Source: Perkinsus chesapeaki
Lineage: Eukaryota > Perkinsozoa > Perkinsida > Perkinsidae
Direction of reading: 5' to 3'
Assembly (NCBI GenBank): GCA_013115145.1
Contig: JAAPAO010000378.1
Coordinates: 1-34,573 of the forward strand
DNA: 34,573 bases
The notes under the pieces are model-generated. The model did not search any database. It was not told where the DNA came from and was given only the letters and a program-made list of their open reading frames with translations. This document shows, piece after piece, positions 1-10,110 of this stretch (position 1 is the stretch's first letter; each line of letters begins with the position of its first letter). A program made the translations under genes and the position numbers.

Positions 1-222
1 AACTACCTTGAGATTCTTAGCACGGTCGAAGAACTCCTCATCGAGCTTGTCACTTCTGACAATGCAAGCATCGACATTCTCAGCAGCCTTGTAAAGCTCT
101 TCTTGAGTTTTGTAACCTTCAATCTTCTCGAAGGTCATACCGTTTTCCTTGCATATATTCTCGATGCCATCAACAGCGACTTCGTTGAAGGGTTTGAATG
201 TGGCCAAAAGGACGGTAGGCAT
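1..222 (-). CDS. D-3-phosphoglycerate dehydrogenase, N-terminal part (runs off the window)
   Basis: The reverse strand from an ATG at 222-220 is open to the window edge for 74 codons with no intron. The peptide starts MPTVLLATFKPFNEVAVDGI and continues with a CIVRSDKLDEEFFDRAKNLK segment. This is the N-terminal half of the substrate-binding lobe of the D-isomer-specific 2-hydroxyacid dehydrogenase family. The IVRSD motif followed by a helix and (K/N)LKVV is typical of D-3-phosphoglycerate dehydrogenase, the first step of serine synthesis from 3-phosphoglycerate (NAD-dependent, cytosolic). The short start, with no N-terminal extension, resembles the type III enzymes of Bacteroides and Entamoeba. 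The Rossmann domain and catalytic Arg/Glu/His lie outside the window, so the exact substrate is inferred. Family assignment is firm; the type assignment is moderate. Confidence 0.85.
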   Translation of the reverse strand, partial: MPTVLLATFKPFNEVAVDGIENICKENGMTFEKIEGYKTQEELYKAAENVDACIVRSDKLDEEFFDRAKNLKVV

Positions 223-777
223 ATTTAAGACAAGTTAGGAATATAATACGATTCTGAGGAAATATCAGCAAAATTTATCACGCACACTCTCGTCGCGAGA
301 GTCTCGTGCCACACTTGTACGTCTCATCTGTTGCACGCTTCGTTCTGGAAACTTGTTCTCGAGCTGAAGTGCCACTAGCGGTCGCCACAATGAGGGACAA
401 AATTTGTGTGCAACAGCAGTAGGCCGAAAAATGAGGCCGCCTGCTTTGAGAAATACTGTTTTCTAATTTCTGTAATTCGCTATCATCATAAGCCATGGAC
501 TTATAAGGCAATGTTAGCCTTTGGCGGCACATACCTTTGTGCTAGGCAGCGGCGTCTCGCGCCCTACGACCAAATACCCTAACTATCCGTTAATCGCCGC
601 TACTTGGGGGATATCGAGAGGTTAGAATGTCGAGCATGCGAGACTTCAATAAAAGGATCAAAGTACGAAGTCTGCGAGGTCTTGATGACGATCAGGTACT
701 GCGGCCAAACACCACACGTTGAAATGTGGAAAACCCGATCGATCGAGGAACATAAAAAATCATAGTAAAATAACAGG
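223..777. other. Intergenic region between the PGDH and tRNA-Asp genes
   Basis: The PGDH gene points left and the tRNA points right, so this stretch should hold the PGDH promoter and 5' leader. No conserved protein reading was found on either strand. The open frames here are short, have no domain signal and do not join across splice sites. No repeat was recognised. Confidence 0.4.
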
Positions 778-849
778 TCCGCGGTAGTATAGAGGTTAGT
801 ATTCCTGCCTGTCACGCAGGAGACCCGGGTTCAATTCCCGGCCGCGGAA
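778..849 (+). tRNA. tRNA-Asp: tRNA-Asp (GUC)
   Basis: A complete 72-nt cloverleaf. The seven-pair acceptor stem is TCCGCGG (778-784) with CCGCGGA (842-848). The D-arm region GTAT..AGTAT is that of eukaryotic tRNA-Asp. The anticodon stem is CCTGC/GCAGG around loop CTGTCAC, with anticodon GTC at 811-813. The T arm is CCGGG-TTCAATT-CCCGG. There is no intron and no encoded CCA. The discriminator base is A (849) where eukaryotic tRNA-Asp normally has G73. A run of four or more T, the usual polymerase III stop, is not found just downstream (only TTT at 851-853). The MCO copy A stop codon lies 19 nt further on, on the other strand. Confidence 0.95.
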
Positions 850-868
850 CTTTACTCCATGGCTAGTG

Positions 869-2985
869 TCATTTCACGGTTTCAGCAAGCGCTAACATAC
901 CATGGTCTTCGTGATAAAGGATATGACAGTGGACTAGTATCCCTCCACTGAAGTCGACTGACCAGAACCTCACTGTTACGCCTTCCTCGCTGAACTTGAA
1001 TCCTCCAATTGTATCGTACCTAATTTCATGACCAATTTGCGGGACATTGAACCAAACCCGCCTCACCAATGCCCGAGATAGAAGCCAGCCTCCTCTCCTT
1101 CATCTTTACTTGCTTCATCACCGAATCTGACTATCTGGACTGGATACGTATGCATATGTACGGGGTGCTTCCAATCCCCCTTCTCATAAATCCATTCGTT
1201 TAAATCCCCGAGATGCATTTGTGTTAGATAATCAGTAGCAGAAGTGAAAGACTTGCCGTTCACGGCGAGCTCTCCTACCTCTAACTGAGCAGCGCGGAAA
1301 TTCGAAGCTGAGAATAGTACACATAGGACTACAGCGGCAAGTAAGATCATAACTGTCGAGTTCTTCTCGGCACCGAAACGGCTTTGTTCCGCCTGCAGCC
1401 GTATGTAGCCGTAACCCCTTGAACAGTGTACCACGAACCATTTCCACAAGGGAACCACGAGTAGGATAGCAAGGACGGCAAAAAGCCAACCTAGAAAGGT
1501 GTGCGATGGGAAAGTCGGATAATAGGGGCCGAATTTGAGATGGAACTGTGGCGCTGTTGGCGAGAGATTTCTTGTGTCCGCCAAATATTTGGCAGTTGGT
1601 GGCTCGTAGCGTGGAAGTGTCGCTGATCCACTCTCTGATGAGCTAGGGATGACGCTTAAGATGTCTCCAGTGTACCAGTAGTTGTCGGGACTCTTGTGGC
1701 TGACACCAATGAACTGCGCGTGCTGATCTGAGCTATTGCACCGGACGGCGACATCGCGACGTGAACCGGGAATGAGAATGAAGGAATTGACCTTTCTTGG
1801 CCCGTCTGTTGAAGGTATACCATCAGCAGCGATGACCTGACAAAAAGACCGTCATCCACATTAGAGCGGTAGACTGTGTTGAGTAGGACGTGGCAACTCA
1901 CGCTCATTTCGCAGGCTCCCTCCGGTACAATTATGATGTTAACATGGGCGGCAACTGGTGGATGAATGAAGCGAAGTACACCCCATTCCTTCAGAGGAAC
2001 GTTAATCGTGGGAGCTGAGATCGAAATAAAACCCTTCTCCGCTGTCAGTTCGTACCGACGAGGCCATTCACGAGGTACTTAGAAAACACCCGCTCTTCAG
2101 ATTCCTTCACAGCGAGCTCCTCTGGTTTCATATAGCTCGGCGGGCCATTGACATCGCCGGCCTCGTGACTATGGAAGAGCCAGTCCACACCTGTCAACAC
2201 GGTCCACACTGAGGAGTTGAGGAGTTCACCTGACTTCAGTTTGTAACAGTGAAAGCATACATGACCCAAAACTAGGTCCTTCTCGAAAGGGAACTCGAGC
2301 TCACCATTCCTGAGGCGAGGGACGCGCGGACACTAGCTAATCCAAACCTGTCTACTTAGGGCCGATAATAAGGGCACCAGCGAGGCCTTGGCCAACTTGG
2401 ATAACTGCGGCCCCGTGGAGATGCGCATGGTACATATACGTGCCTAAAACGATAGTCCGAGATAATCGAGCGGCAGCCGTCCACACCGTGCACGTGGTCC
2501 TGAGGTACATGATAGACGTATGTGAGGTTGTCTCCAGGTTGACAGGATACCAACACGTCATCTTCTTGTGGTGATATGTGAAGACCGTGAACGTGGAGGT
2601 TAGTTGCATTCAACTAGGGCGAGCCAGTAACTCGGTGAATATTCGAGAAAGGTACCCTGCCCAAATGATTGTTCTTCCATGCACCTTGAGGCGGCGAAAG
2701 CCTATTAATGATAGTGATCCGCAGTGTGTCGCCTGGGGAAACTCGGATGGTCGGCCCCACGAGCCTCCCATTATAGACTCGGGGCTGCCAATGGTCTATA
2801 CCAACCTAACAAATACGCTAAAGGCTTGTATAGAATGGAAAGGCTACACTCTCCATCAACTCGGGATCGGCGATATCAAGAAAGAGATCCTGCTCTACTG
2901 TAGCGGCTGTGACGAATACCTGTGAGCATATCGCCGCGAGAATAGGCCATCGACATAAAGAACCGAAGAACCTCGTCAAGAGCAT
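869..2985 (-). CDS. Multicopper oxidase, copy A (ferroxidase/laccase-like, membrane-anchored)
   Basis: Nine exons read on the minus strand: 2985-2848, 2805-2656, 2613-2487, 2443-2356, 2309-2230, 2190-2056, 2014-1902, 1836-1067, 1019-869. The eight introns are 39-65 nt, all GT-AG and phase-consistent, giving 583 aa. The start MLLTRFFGSLCRWPILAAIC is a signal peptide. Three cupredoxin domains follow with the four copper motifs: HVHG (His103/105), YHAHLHG (144/146), HPVHMH (501/504/506) and HCHILYHEDHGM (564-575, with Cys565 and axial Met575 as type-1 copper ligands). The family couples oxidation of Fe(II), Cu(I) or phenols to four-electron reduction of O2. Two hydrophobic helices at about 390-413 and 437-455 sit between domains 2 and 3. 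They would anchor the protein while keeping all three domains on the same side. The substrate cannot be read from sequence. Confidence 0.9.
869..2985 (-). repeat. Segmental direct repeat, copy A
   Basis: This unit is repeated at 12454-14580 in the same orientation. From about 1000 to 2190 and from about 2410 to 2975 the two copies differ by only a few bases per hundred. The patch 2191-2345, holding the end of intron 4, exon 5 and intron 5, is much more diverged. The last exon (869-1019) is also clearly diverged. Weaker similarity continues past the start codon to about 3250, for example CGTGCAAACCCA near 3090 and AACACAACAA near 3172. Confidence 0.9.
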
Positions 2986-5900
2986 CCGAGATTGAAAGTA
3001 ACTATCATAGTATCATCCACGGGGTATTCCGGTCGGGAATTGGTATCGTCAACGATCGGTGGAATTGGTAAGCAATCCCTTGAACGCACGTGCAAACCCA
3101 GGTGTGCAGCGCAGACCTATACCTTAAAACCATAAGCGTCCTTGTCCATGAAGAACCGTTCTACCCTTCTTTCAACACAACAACGGGGAATGCCGACAAC
3201 TACTTACACGGCAGGGCGTCTCCATCAGTGCATTCATCACAGCATCTCCAACGGTGCCCGGTCTCCTGCTTTTCTGAGACGTCGGGAAGGACTCATGAGA
3301 CCTCTGCTCCCTCGAAGTTATGGACCCCGAGGGGGCTCACCCGCACCGTGCGTGCAGGGAGACATCGACCACAGAAGAGGAATATTTACGTGATCGAATT
3401 TGAGAAGTTCTCAAAGGAAACTATCGTTAGTTTTCATCACATCTTACAGAATAACAGCTATGACATACGTGAGTCAATTATCTCTCCGCAAAGGCTTTCA
3501 GCGAGGGCTTGACCATGACCAAGAGTTTATATTCGGTGGGCCAGAGCTAAACCGCTCTTGTGACAGGAGTCCTGTCCCATCGCATGTGTAACCACTAACG
3601 CCCGACAGGTCTCCTTACTAAGGTGGTTCTAATGGAGTTATAGGGACAAGTAAGACAGTCTCGAAAATGCCCTGTACTGCATTGGGTATGCAGCACACCA
3701 TGGCCTACATAGGACACCCTCTATCAGCGGTTGGACATAAGTTGGTTGTGCTTACGTAGAAAGCAATTCTCAGGATTGTATTGTTGAAGCGAAAGAGCTT
3801 CGTTCCGAGAGTCGCTGTGCTAGGGTGGGAGAGTAGAAGACACCCTGATACTCACCGATCGACAGAGCGGTAACTCCATGTTGTAAAGGATTGGCCTGAA
3901 AGGAAGCGCGTGGAAGTCTCCCACTGGAAGATTCTTCCAGGAAGAAGGTTTGCGGTCGAACCCCGAGGATAGGGTTTATGAGGAAGCGCTGAAATCGTCA
4001 GTCGCTTAACAAAGCGCGGTATACCCGAATCGAGCGAGCCGACTCAACCCATTTGGCGGTGAAATAAGAACGGCAGGTGATACCGTGGTCTTCAGGTAAG
4101 AAACTGTCGGCGAGAAGCCACGGCTACCGCTCTCGAATGGATATGCGGCTACTGGTGTCGCCCTATTATAGGACTCATATATACCCTGAATTATTGGGCC
4201 TATGAAATATAAGTGTCATGTACATTGTACATGCCTCTCCTTCATTCTTCCGATATCGTAGCCCTGCGAGTGTCGAAGCGAGAAGCATTATCGGTCAGCG
4301 CGCGCTTCTTCCGGAAGCTATGCCCCATTATTGATCAAATCCGAGAGAGACTGTGCCAACCAACAAACATGGCAGCCATGCTTACATCAGTTCTGGGAAG
4401 CCGAATTTTGCCCAAGACTGACCCAAAATAATTTTGGGCTAGGCTAGTAGTGAAGATAGCAACTGGCAGTTGCCAACTGCGCCAGTTGAACTGCCGTACA
4501 GGCATTTACTTCCAACTGGTGTGAAGTTATAACGATTGTTCTACATGAACCACACCAAAGCGGTTTTGGTGCGGAGCATGCTTCCAGCCTGGAAGCATGT
4601 GCCTGAATGCCACGTGAAGTATTTGGCTTTGCCTATCGTGTTTTGAGTGCTTTGAGCTGGAAGTAGAGTCGTCAGGTCGCTGGCTGTGATACGATATAAG
4701 AAGCAATACAATAGACTACGATATAATAAAACCGCTTCTTTTCCGAGGAGTGTGGGAGAAGATGAGACAAGTGGTGTAAGTCACCGGGTGACGCACCGCT
4801 TGCTCATCATGTGCCAGTGTGCTGCCAGTGTACATCACAATAGTCACAGGACTATACAGGTGTGAATTTGCCATGGCAGGCGACACTGACACCTCCCCGA
4901 AACCGAAACCGAAGCAAAAAAATCAAGCGGATGGCGCCTAAAGATGGCTTACTATCTGTGCCATGTCTTAAGCCATCCGCAGAAGTTAAAGCCAACGACA
5001 TTGCAACTCAGCTTTGCAACACGCCATTCATGAACAATGGGTTGATATCTCGCAGCGCGCTAGGGCGAGCGCTCCACCAAACTCGACAGTGAGTCTGTCC
5101 TAGCCCAGAACACAGTAGCACTCCTCGAATTGTAGTCGCTATTTTACGCTACACACAGTATCTTGTGCTACACAGAAAAAGCGGCGATGTCTGGGAAGGA
5201 ATGCCGCTATTGATGATTGCCATATATCTTTTTGGTGTGTGCCCCAGTGTGGTGTGTGCCCCTCATCAGTTAACCTATAACATAATAGTCTAACTGACTC
5301 GCAGGCCTTTGGAAGCTTTCTCAGGACCGTTTACACGATCCCTTACGGTTGAGCTCTAGCTAGAACGCCTCTTCGATGTTAATGCCGATTCACTTGCAGG
5401 GGTTCTAAGCTATGAATAGCGTGAAACACCTAGCGGACTTCCATTCTCTGTACATACAGACCCGAACTTTGGGAGAGCGAAAGCCTAGACTTATGCGCTT
5501 GATGTTCAACGAGGTGTGACCTGATTCTTGAATGACCGCATTCGTTCCTCAGCGGGCGCGCGGCGCCCTCCGCCGTCTACAACAGCATGGAGTCCATTTA
5601 CTAATTGCTACGTGCCCCGCAGCAAAAAAGTTACTAGACGTGATCAATCCAAGTATGATATGCTCCTTCTCTGCTGCAGGCAACGTGTAGGATAGGGCTA
5701 CAGTATCAAGCCCCCACAAGGTGGTGAAACTTCAGATGGAGCCCTAGCCATGACGGCTCAAGATAGTACCGAGGCAAGCCTATCGCCGCAGGACTGGCAA
5801 TAGATGTCCTCTACGTTAAGAGCGGGCTTTTAGCCTGCAGACTATCTAGTTTAGATGTGTTTTCAATATGGCCTGATTCAGGGGTCCTTACTGGCCAGTA

Positions 5901-6056
5901 CTCTCGGCAACCCACGCTAGCGCGTATGCGCCGCGCCACTCTGTTGACATTTGGCGAGGCGCCCAAAGGCTGACCACTCTTGTACGCGTGCGTACATGCC
6001 CTCGTAGATGATACACTAATCCAGTATCCAGTGGTTTCCCTTCCTGGAGCGGAGGC
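2986..6056. other. Long region without a supported gene upstream of MCO copy A
   Basis: The first 250 nt are the MCO copy A promoter and leader and share patchy similarity with 14581-14830 upstream of copy B. A further short match (CTGCATTGGGTA near 3676 with CTGTATTGGGTA near 14982) suggests the duplication once reached at least that far. Small structures seen: a hairpin CATGCTTCCAG/CTGGAAGCATG at about 4578-4601, a palindromic CATGTACATTGTACATG near 4218, CAACTGG/CAGTTGCC repeats at about 4458-4495, and a doubled GGTGTGTGCCCC at about 5234-5263. The open frames at 4213-4431 and 4862-5092 (plus) show no family signal and I could not extend them by splicing. Confidence 0.4.
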
Positions 6057-8479
6057 ATGATCGCAATTCTTTTCCTTGTCTACCTAAACTGGTGTGGAGC
6101 TTCACAGAATTTGACGGAATTCCTGGACAGCCAGGACAGGTCAGAACTACAAACTTCTTACTGGCTTCACTGATAGCTCGGTATGGTCTCCATGATACAA
6201 ATCGCCTATTTGTCAGATACAGCCCTTTGGAGTATCGAAGAAATTTGCCGTCGATTCGCTGGGTTGAGTCATCGTTTCCACAACTTGTCGATCACTTTGA
6301 AGGTAAATCGAAATAGGGTATTTCGACAAGCGCACCTCCAAGAGTTTTGGTCCACTACAGACTGCGGAGCATGTCAACGTAGAGAGGCGTGTTTACACCA
6401 TGCCTACCGCCAAGAAGGAAGTGCATTTGCCCCATTTAAAATTGTTAGCCAGCAGTTGACCAGCAAACGAGATTGCTGGGAAGTTATTCATCGAAACCTT
6501 TCCAAATAAAGCATTGGAAGGGATTCCTTCTAGGTCCTGAAGCCGGACTATTTGCTCAGGAGTACACGCATTCCTTTGACTTTTTTGATAAGAAAAAGCC
6601 GGTAAGCTTGATGAATGTCTCTGTCCAATGAGAGGCCTTCTGTCAGATAATTTTTGTGCGCCTCACAAAATGGAGGCCGAGCGAAACCAAGATATTTGAT
6701 GTGCTCGAGCCGGCGACCAAAGTAAGGGCGGCTATTTACGTGATAGAATTGAGGTGAGAACGGCTTGAACGAGCCTCTACTTTTATAACCGCCCTGTTAA
6801 TGTCCAAAGTCTAGGTATTCTGGAACCAGCTTTCCCACGAATGAATATTCCTACGGGACACTCAAGAAGCTGCTGACAGTCAAACAGATGGTCGAGGATG
6901 TCGTACATTTTGGTACCCATTTAAGGTCAAAGGTACCTGACGTGAAGATAGTTCTCTTCGGCTGCAGCAGGACAGGGGTACAGCTCGGACCGTCCGAGTC
7001 GGACGTCCAAGATACTTAAACTTGATTATCCTTTCAGATGATAGCCGCTCTAGCCCGACAAAGACATCCGAAAATCTTCGCTGGGGCCGTCGCATCTTCA
7101 ACTCCATTCAAGATTACGCCAATCGATGTTAAGTGGGTAAACGAAAAAGCCCCTGAGTTTAAGTGATTCAAACTTCGATTGATCAGTGGCTTTTGAGTTC
7201 TGCTTGATTCACAACTGGTTTGTAATGCAGATGACTCACATGTATGTGGGCCATCTGAATATATTACCGTGGTATTAGCATTCATTCTTTAACTTTGTAT
7301 CAAAAGTGTTCCGATTCCACGGGGCGACGCACAAGGCAACTATCAAAAAGCTTCAAGCTGTATGGTCCATACAGTATGACTTATGCTAATCACGATACGG
7401 ATGTATGATTGTCCTGCCAAGGTACTGGCCTCATGTAGCGAAGGATTTCTCCAACCCACACCTTGGAGGTAGTCCAGCATGCGTAGATGTGGTAAGTTAA
7501 GAAGTATATTATTGAATACCCTGCATCCTATTATTATAGCTCACTGAAGCTCACCAAGAGTATGCGCAGGCCTTAAAAAAGGTCAAAGGTCGCAGGGCAG
7601 TCGAAGAGAAATTCCGATACTGTGACAGGTATCTGGAGGATGTGAACAATCAGATATTCAGGTAAGCAGCACTGTGGCTCTTCGAGCTCTGACTTCTCAG
7701 CGCGATTGGGGGACGTCTCCTCGGAATGAGCCCACAGTATAACGACCCTCATCGTGCGACAGATTACCACAACATAGAGAAGATCTGTGGTAGACTCACA
7801 AACGGGAGGCAAGGAAGGGCTTTATCTGCTGAAGTATCAAAACTATTGGGTTACCTGTTCAGTGAGTCCTCGCTCGATAAACTGGCTGACATCCGCAATA
7901 CGAATGAGCCTATACCACCTGGACGCTGCCGAGGTGCCCCCTTCAGAGCTTTTATCAATTTGTAATCTGCTCTGCTAGTGAATGCGAGAGTTGCACGTCG
8001 CTTGGAGATAATGGTGTTTGTCAGGTTGCGGGATTCGATGAGCAGAGATCCAGATAGACTCGACCTGTTTCACACATGTGACAGTCAGGGACTTTTTGGG
8101 TCATGCGATGGGTCACGGACATGTCCTTTTTATACAAAGACGAATTGGGTCGATTTTTACCTGATGGTATGCAAGGAAGGATTTGGAGTGTCGAAAGACC
8201 AGGTAAGAGTATTAATGGACTTGTTAAGAGCTCTCAGAATTGCCAGTTTCTTCGCAACGTTAAGGATTTACAAGAATATGTTGGAGAGGACTTGCATGGA
8301 GCTAATAATATATTATTGATCAATGGTGACGCGGATCCTTGGTATCCAAGTGGGATCACCAAAGGAAGGCCGGGGCTTCAAGTTATTAACGTAAGATTTC
8401 ATCAACACTATCAAATCAGTTTCTTGCGCAGGTACCAGATGCGTCACATTGCTTTTGGTGCAACATGCAGAATGAGTAG
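6057..8479 (+). CDS. Serine carboxypeptidase, peptidase family S28 (Pro-X carboxypeptidase-like), secreted
   Basis: Twelve exons: 6057-6139, 6217-6302, 6534-6601, 6647-6753, 6830-6977, 7038-7132, 7422-7491, 7540-7661, 7701-7933, 7979-8202, 8238-8390, 8432-8479. All introns are GT-AG and in phase, giving 478 aa, the usual S28 length. It begins MIAILFLVYLNWCGAS, a signal peptide. The family signature QLVDHFE follows near residue 50. The nucleophile elbow is FGCSRTG with Ser161, followed by IFAGAVASSTP. Then come GGSPACVDV, the TCDSQGLFG segment, NGDADPW with catalytic Asp445, and VPDASHC with His469. All three catalytic residues are present. S28 enzymes cleave after proline or small residues in lysosomes or outside the cell. 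Two introns (6303-6533 and 7133-7421) are far longer than the rest, and the usual EHRYYG motif before SFP is missing. The 5' exons are less certain than the rest. Confidence 0.85.
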
Positions 8480-8526
8480 GTGCCGAACCATTTGTAATTT
8501 GCCTTATATATGACTTGCGGTTAATA

Positions 8527-8558
8527 TTTCACCTGAGGTGAATCACCTCAGTGTGAAA
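8527..8558. other. Near-perfect 32-nt hairpin just after the S28 peptidase
   Basis: TTTCACCTGAGGTGA (8527-8541) faces TCACCTCAGTGTGAAA (8543-8558). The arms pair except for one bulge, with almost no loop. It lies 48 nt after the peptidase stop codon and 13 nt before the next possible start, so it could act in 3' end formation or be a small palindromic relic. The role is unknown. Confidence 0.6.
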
Positions 8559-8570
8559 TTCATACTGTGA

Positions 8571-8939
8571 ATGTTTTTATCATTCGCCGTGCTTTTATCG
8601 TCTTCAGCCGAAGGCTTTTTAGAGTATTGGTCATCACTGCGACAAAGACTTTGTCAGGGATTTAGTACACGAAATTGCCGAAGTTGTGAGCAAGTGGATT
8701 GCCTAGCAGTACCAGACATCCCGCAGCAGCTGATGCGGATAAATGCTATGCGAATGCTAATAAGCACTTACCAGTGATAAGTCATCACTTCCGTACCATA
8801 CTATTGCTTCAGGTTGCACAGTCTCCGGTGCTATACACGCCTCGCCGTCCTTATTCGTCGCATAGTTTTCTCCATTACGCATAAGCTCTGCATTAAAACC
8901 CCGATGGTGGTACCAGCTCTTCAGTCCAGCGCCACTTAG
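8571..8939 (+). CDS. Possible small secreted protein, two exons
   Basis: An ATG at 8571 opens 68 codons that begin MFLSFAVLLSSSAEGFLEYW, a plausible signal peptide, followed by a cysteine-containing stretch (LCQ, NCRSCEQVDC). A donor at 8774 (GTGATAAG) and an acceptor at 8812 (TTGCTTCAG) would remove a 39-nt intron in phase 2. The frame then continues to a stop at 8937-8939, giving about 110 aa. Intron size and splice sites match its neighbours. No family is recognised and the second exon has no convincing domain, so this is a candidate only. It follows the S28 peptidase by 91 nt on the same strand. Confidence 0.3.
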
Positions 8940-9058
8940 ACTTAACTCATCATTTACGACTTACCACTTCTAGATTAACTGAACCTATGTGTCGACTGGT
9001 AATGGTGTAGAGTGCTGACGAACGTTCAATAGGCGTTCTTAAGATGAGGTTTTCACTC

Positions 9059-10110
9059 TCAATTTTTGACTTGAGTTTTGAATTCTACTGCTCCAAGGGT
9101 GATAAGCTGATACTTCCACTGTGTGGACTTGGACACACTGCAAGTAGTTGAAGAGCAGTTAGAGAGGCATGTAGTACATGCCATGTTCTCCGGCCGCTCG
9201 TCGTAGAAAACACCAGAGCTTCCCAGCAAGTTGAGCTTGAAGGACATTTCTCTATGCAACGATTTTTTTGTTAAGCTATAACTCAGAGCCTAATCCGAAT
9301 ATCGCAATGGTTGATGAGGCATTAGAAAGGGCTCACCAAGAGCTTTAAGTTGGTACCTTACCTCACTCGTGACTCTCACGCGCCAACAAAATATGAGGCG
9401 TGGGCGCTTCTTTTCGCATCACTCTGTACAAGAATATGAGTCACCTTAAGCCCCGCGTCGAGGACTTGATTGACGGCAAAAGTTACGTCGAAGGCTGCGT
9501 ACTTGATGAAATGAGCTAGAACCTGATGTCACGCGGGAGTTGTCGTCAGATCAATGTCATGGAGCCTCCATGATGGAAGTATCAGTGATACCTTACCACA
9601 GTAACTTACTTCTTTATCTAGCGGTTTCCATGCCTTGGATACACCCAGCTTAGTCTGAACATCTTTGCTGTTGTAGAAATCCGTCGGCTGGGGGATAACT
9701 CATGAACAACTTGCAAGACTGAACATGCTAGCCTACATCTCCGAGAAGGATCCTGTAATATTTCGACTTGTTTCCAGCTTTGACGCGAATGCCGTATCTG
9801 AGGGATTGGCCACCAATTGTCAGTTCACCTTCAAACCGTGCGTTGAACAAAGTTACATCCCATGCGAATATATTCAATTGTTTGAAGGAATTTGATTTTT
9901 GCGAAGCCGCTGCGCGAGTTGCGCTTCACGAAGCCAACAACCTTGACTCGAGGACCTGGCCCTCAGGACCAGCGAAGGTGTATGCCATACACTGTATGGC
10001 ATGATGACCACATAAGGACCTTCTTAAACACATTCTCACACACTTCTCCCCGTATTCGCAATCGGCAGAATGGCAGCTGTGTCACATGCACCCTGCGCAG
10101 CGGATCAGGC
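9059..10110 (-). CDS. Unrecognised multi-exon gene, 3' part well defined
   Basis: On the minus strand the exons 9828-9737, 9687-9610, 9522-9380 and 9251-9059 join in phase across introns of 49, 87 and 128 nt and end at a stop at 9061-9059. They give fluent protein text such as ELTIGGQSLRYGIRVKAGNK, then NSKDVQTKLGVSKAWKPLDK, FDVTFAVNQVLDAGLKVTHI and SSGVFYDERPENMAC. The last exon ends with a cysteine cluster (CTTCLSNCSSTTC). Upstream, a frame around 9995-9860 reads VVGFVKRNSRSGFAKIKFLQ and could join by an unusually short 28-nt intron (9829-9856); one in-frame TGA lies further upstream near 9964. The 5' end is unresolved, so a recent pseudogene cannot be excluded. I recognise no domain. Paired cysteines hint at an extracellular or luminal product. 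Confidence 0.5.

Noticed and set aside
2015..2056. Apparent frameshift in both multicopper oxidase copies after YLVNG, suggesting pseudogenes
   Set aside because: A 41-nt GT-AG intron (2015-2055; 13600-13640 in copy B) joins YLVNGLV to APTINVP in phase, restoring a normal second domain.
2578..2925. 115-codon plus-strand frame, repeated at 14185-14532
   Set aside because: It is the antisense of exons 1-3 of the oxidase. Its conservation follows from the duplication.
3380..3415. Second S28 peptidase fragment (AATATTTACGTGATCGAATT resembles CTATTTACGTGATAGAATT at 6731)
   Set aside because: The similarity covers only about 20 nt and the surrounding sequence does not match other S28 exons.
3090..3512. 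140-codon plus-strand frame upstream of oxidase copy A
   Set aside because: The homologous region upstream of copy B does not keep the frame, the frame lacks an ATG start context, and the text has no domain signal.
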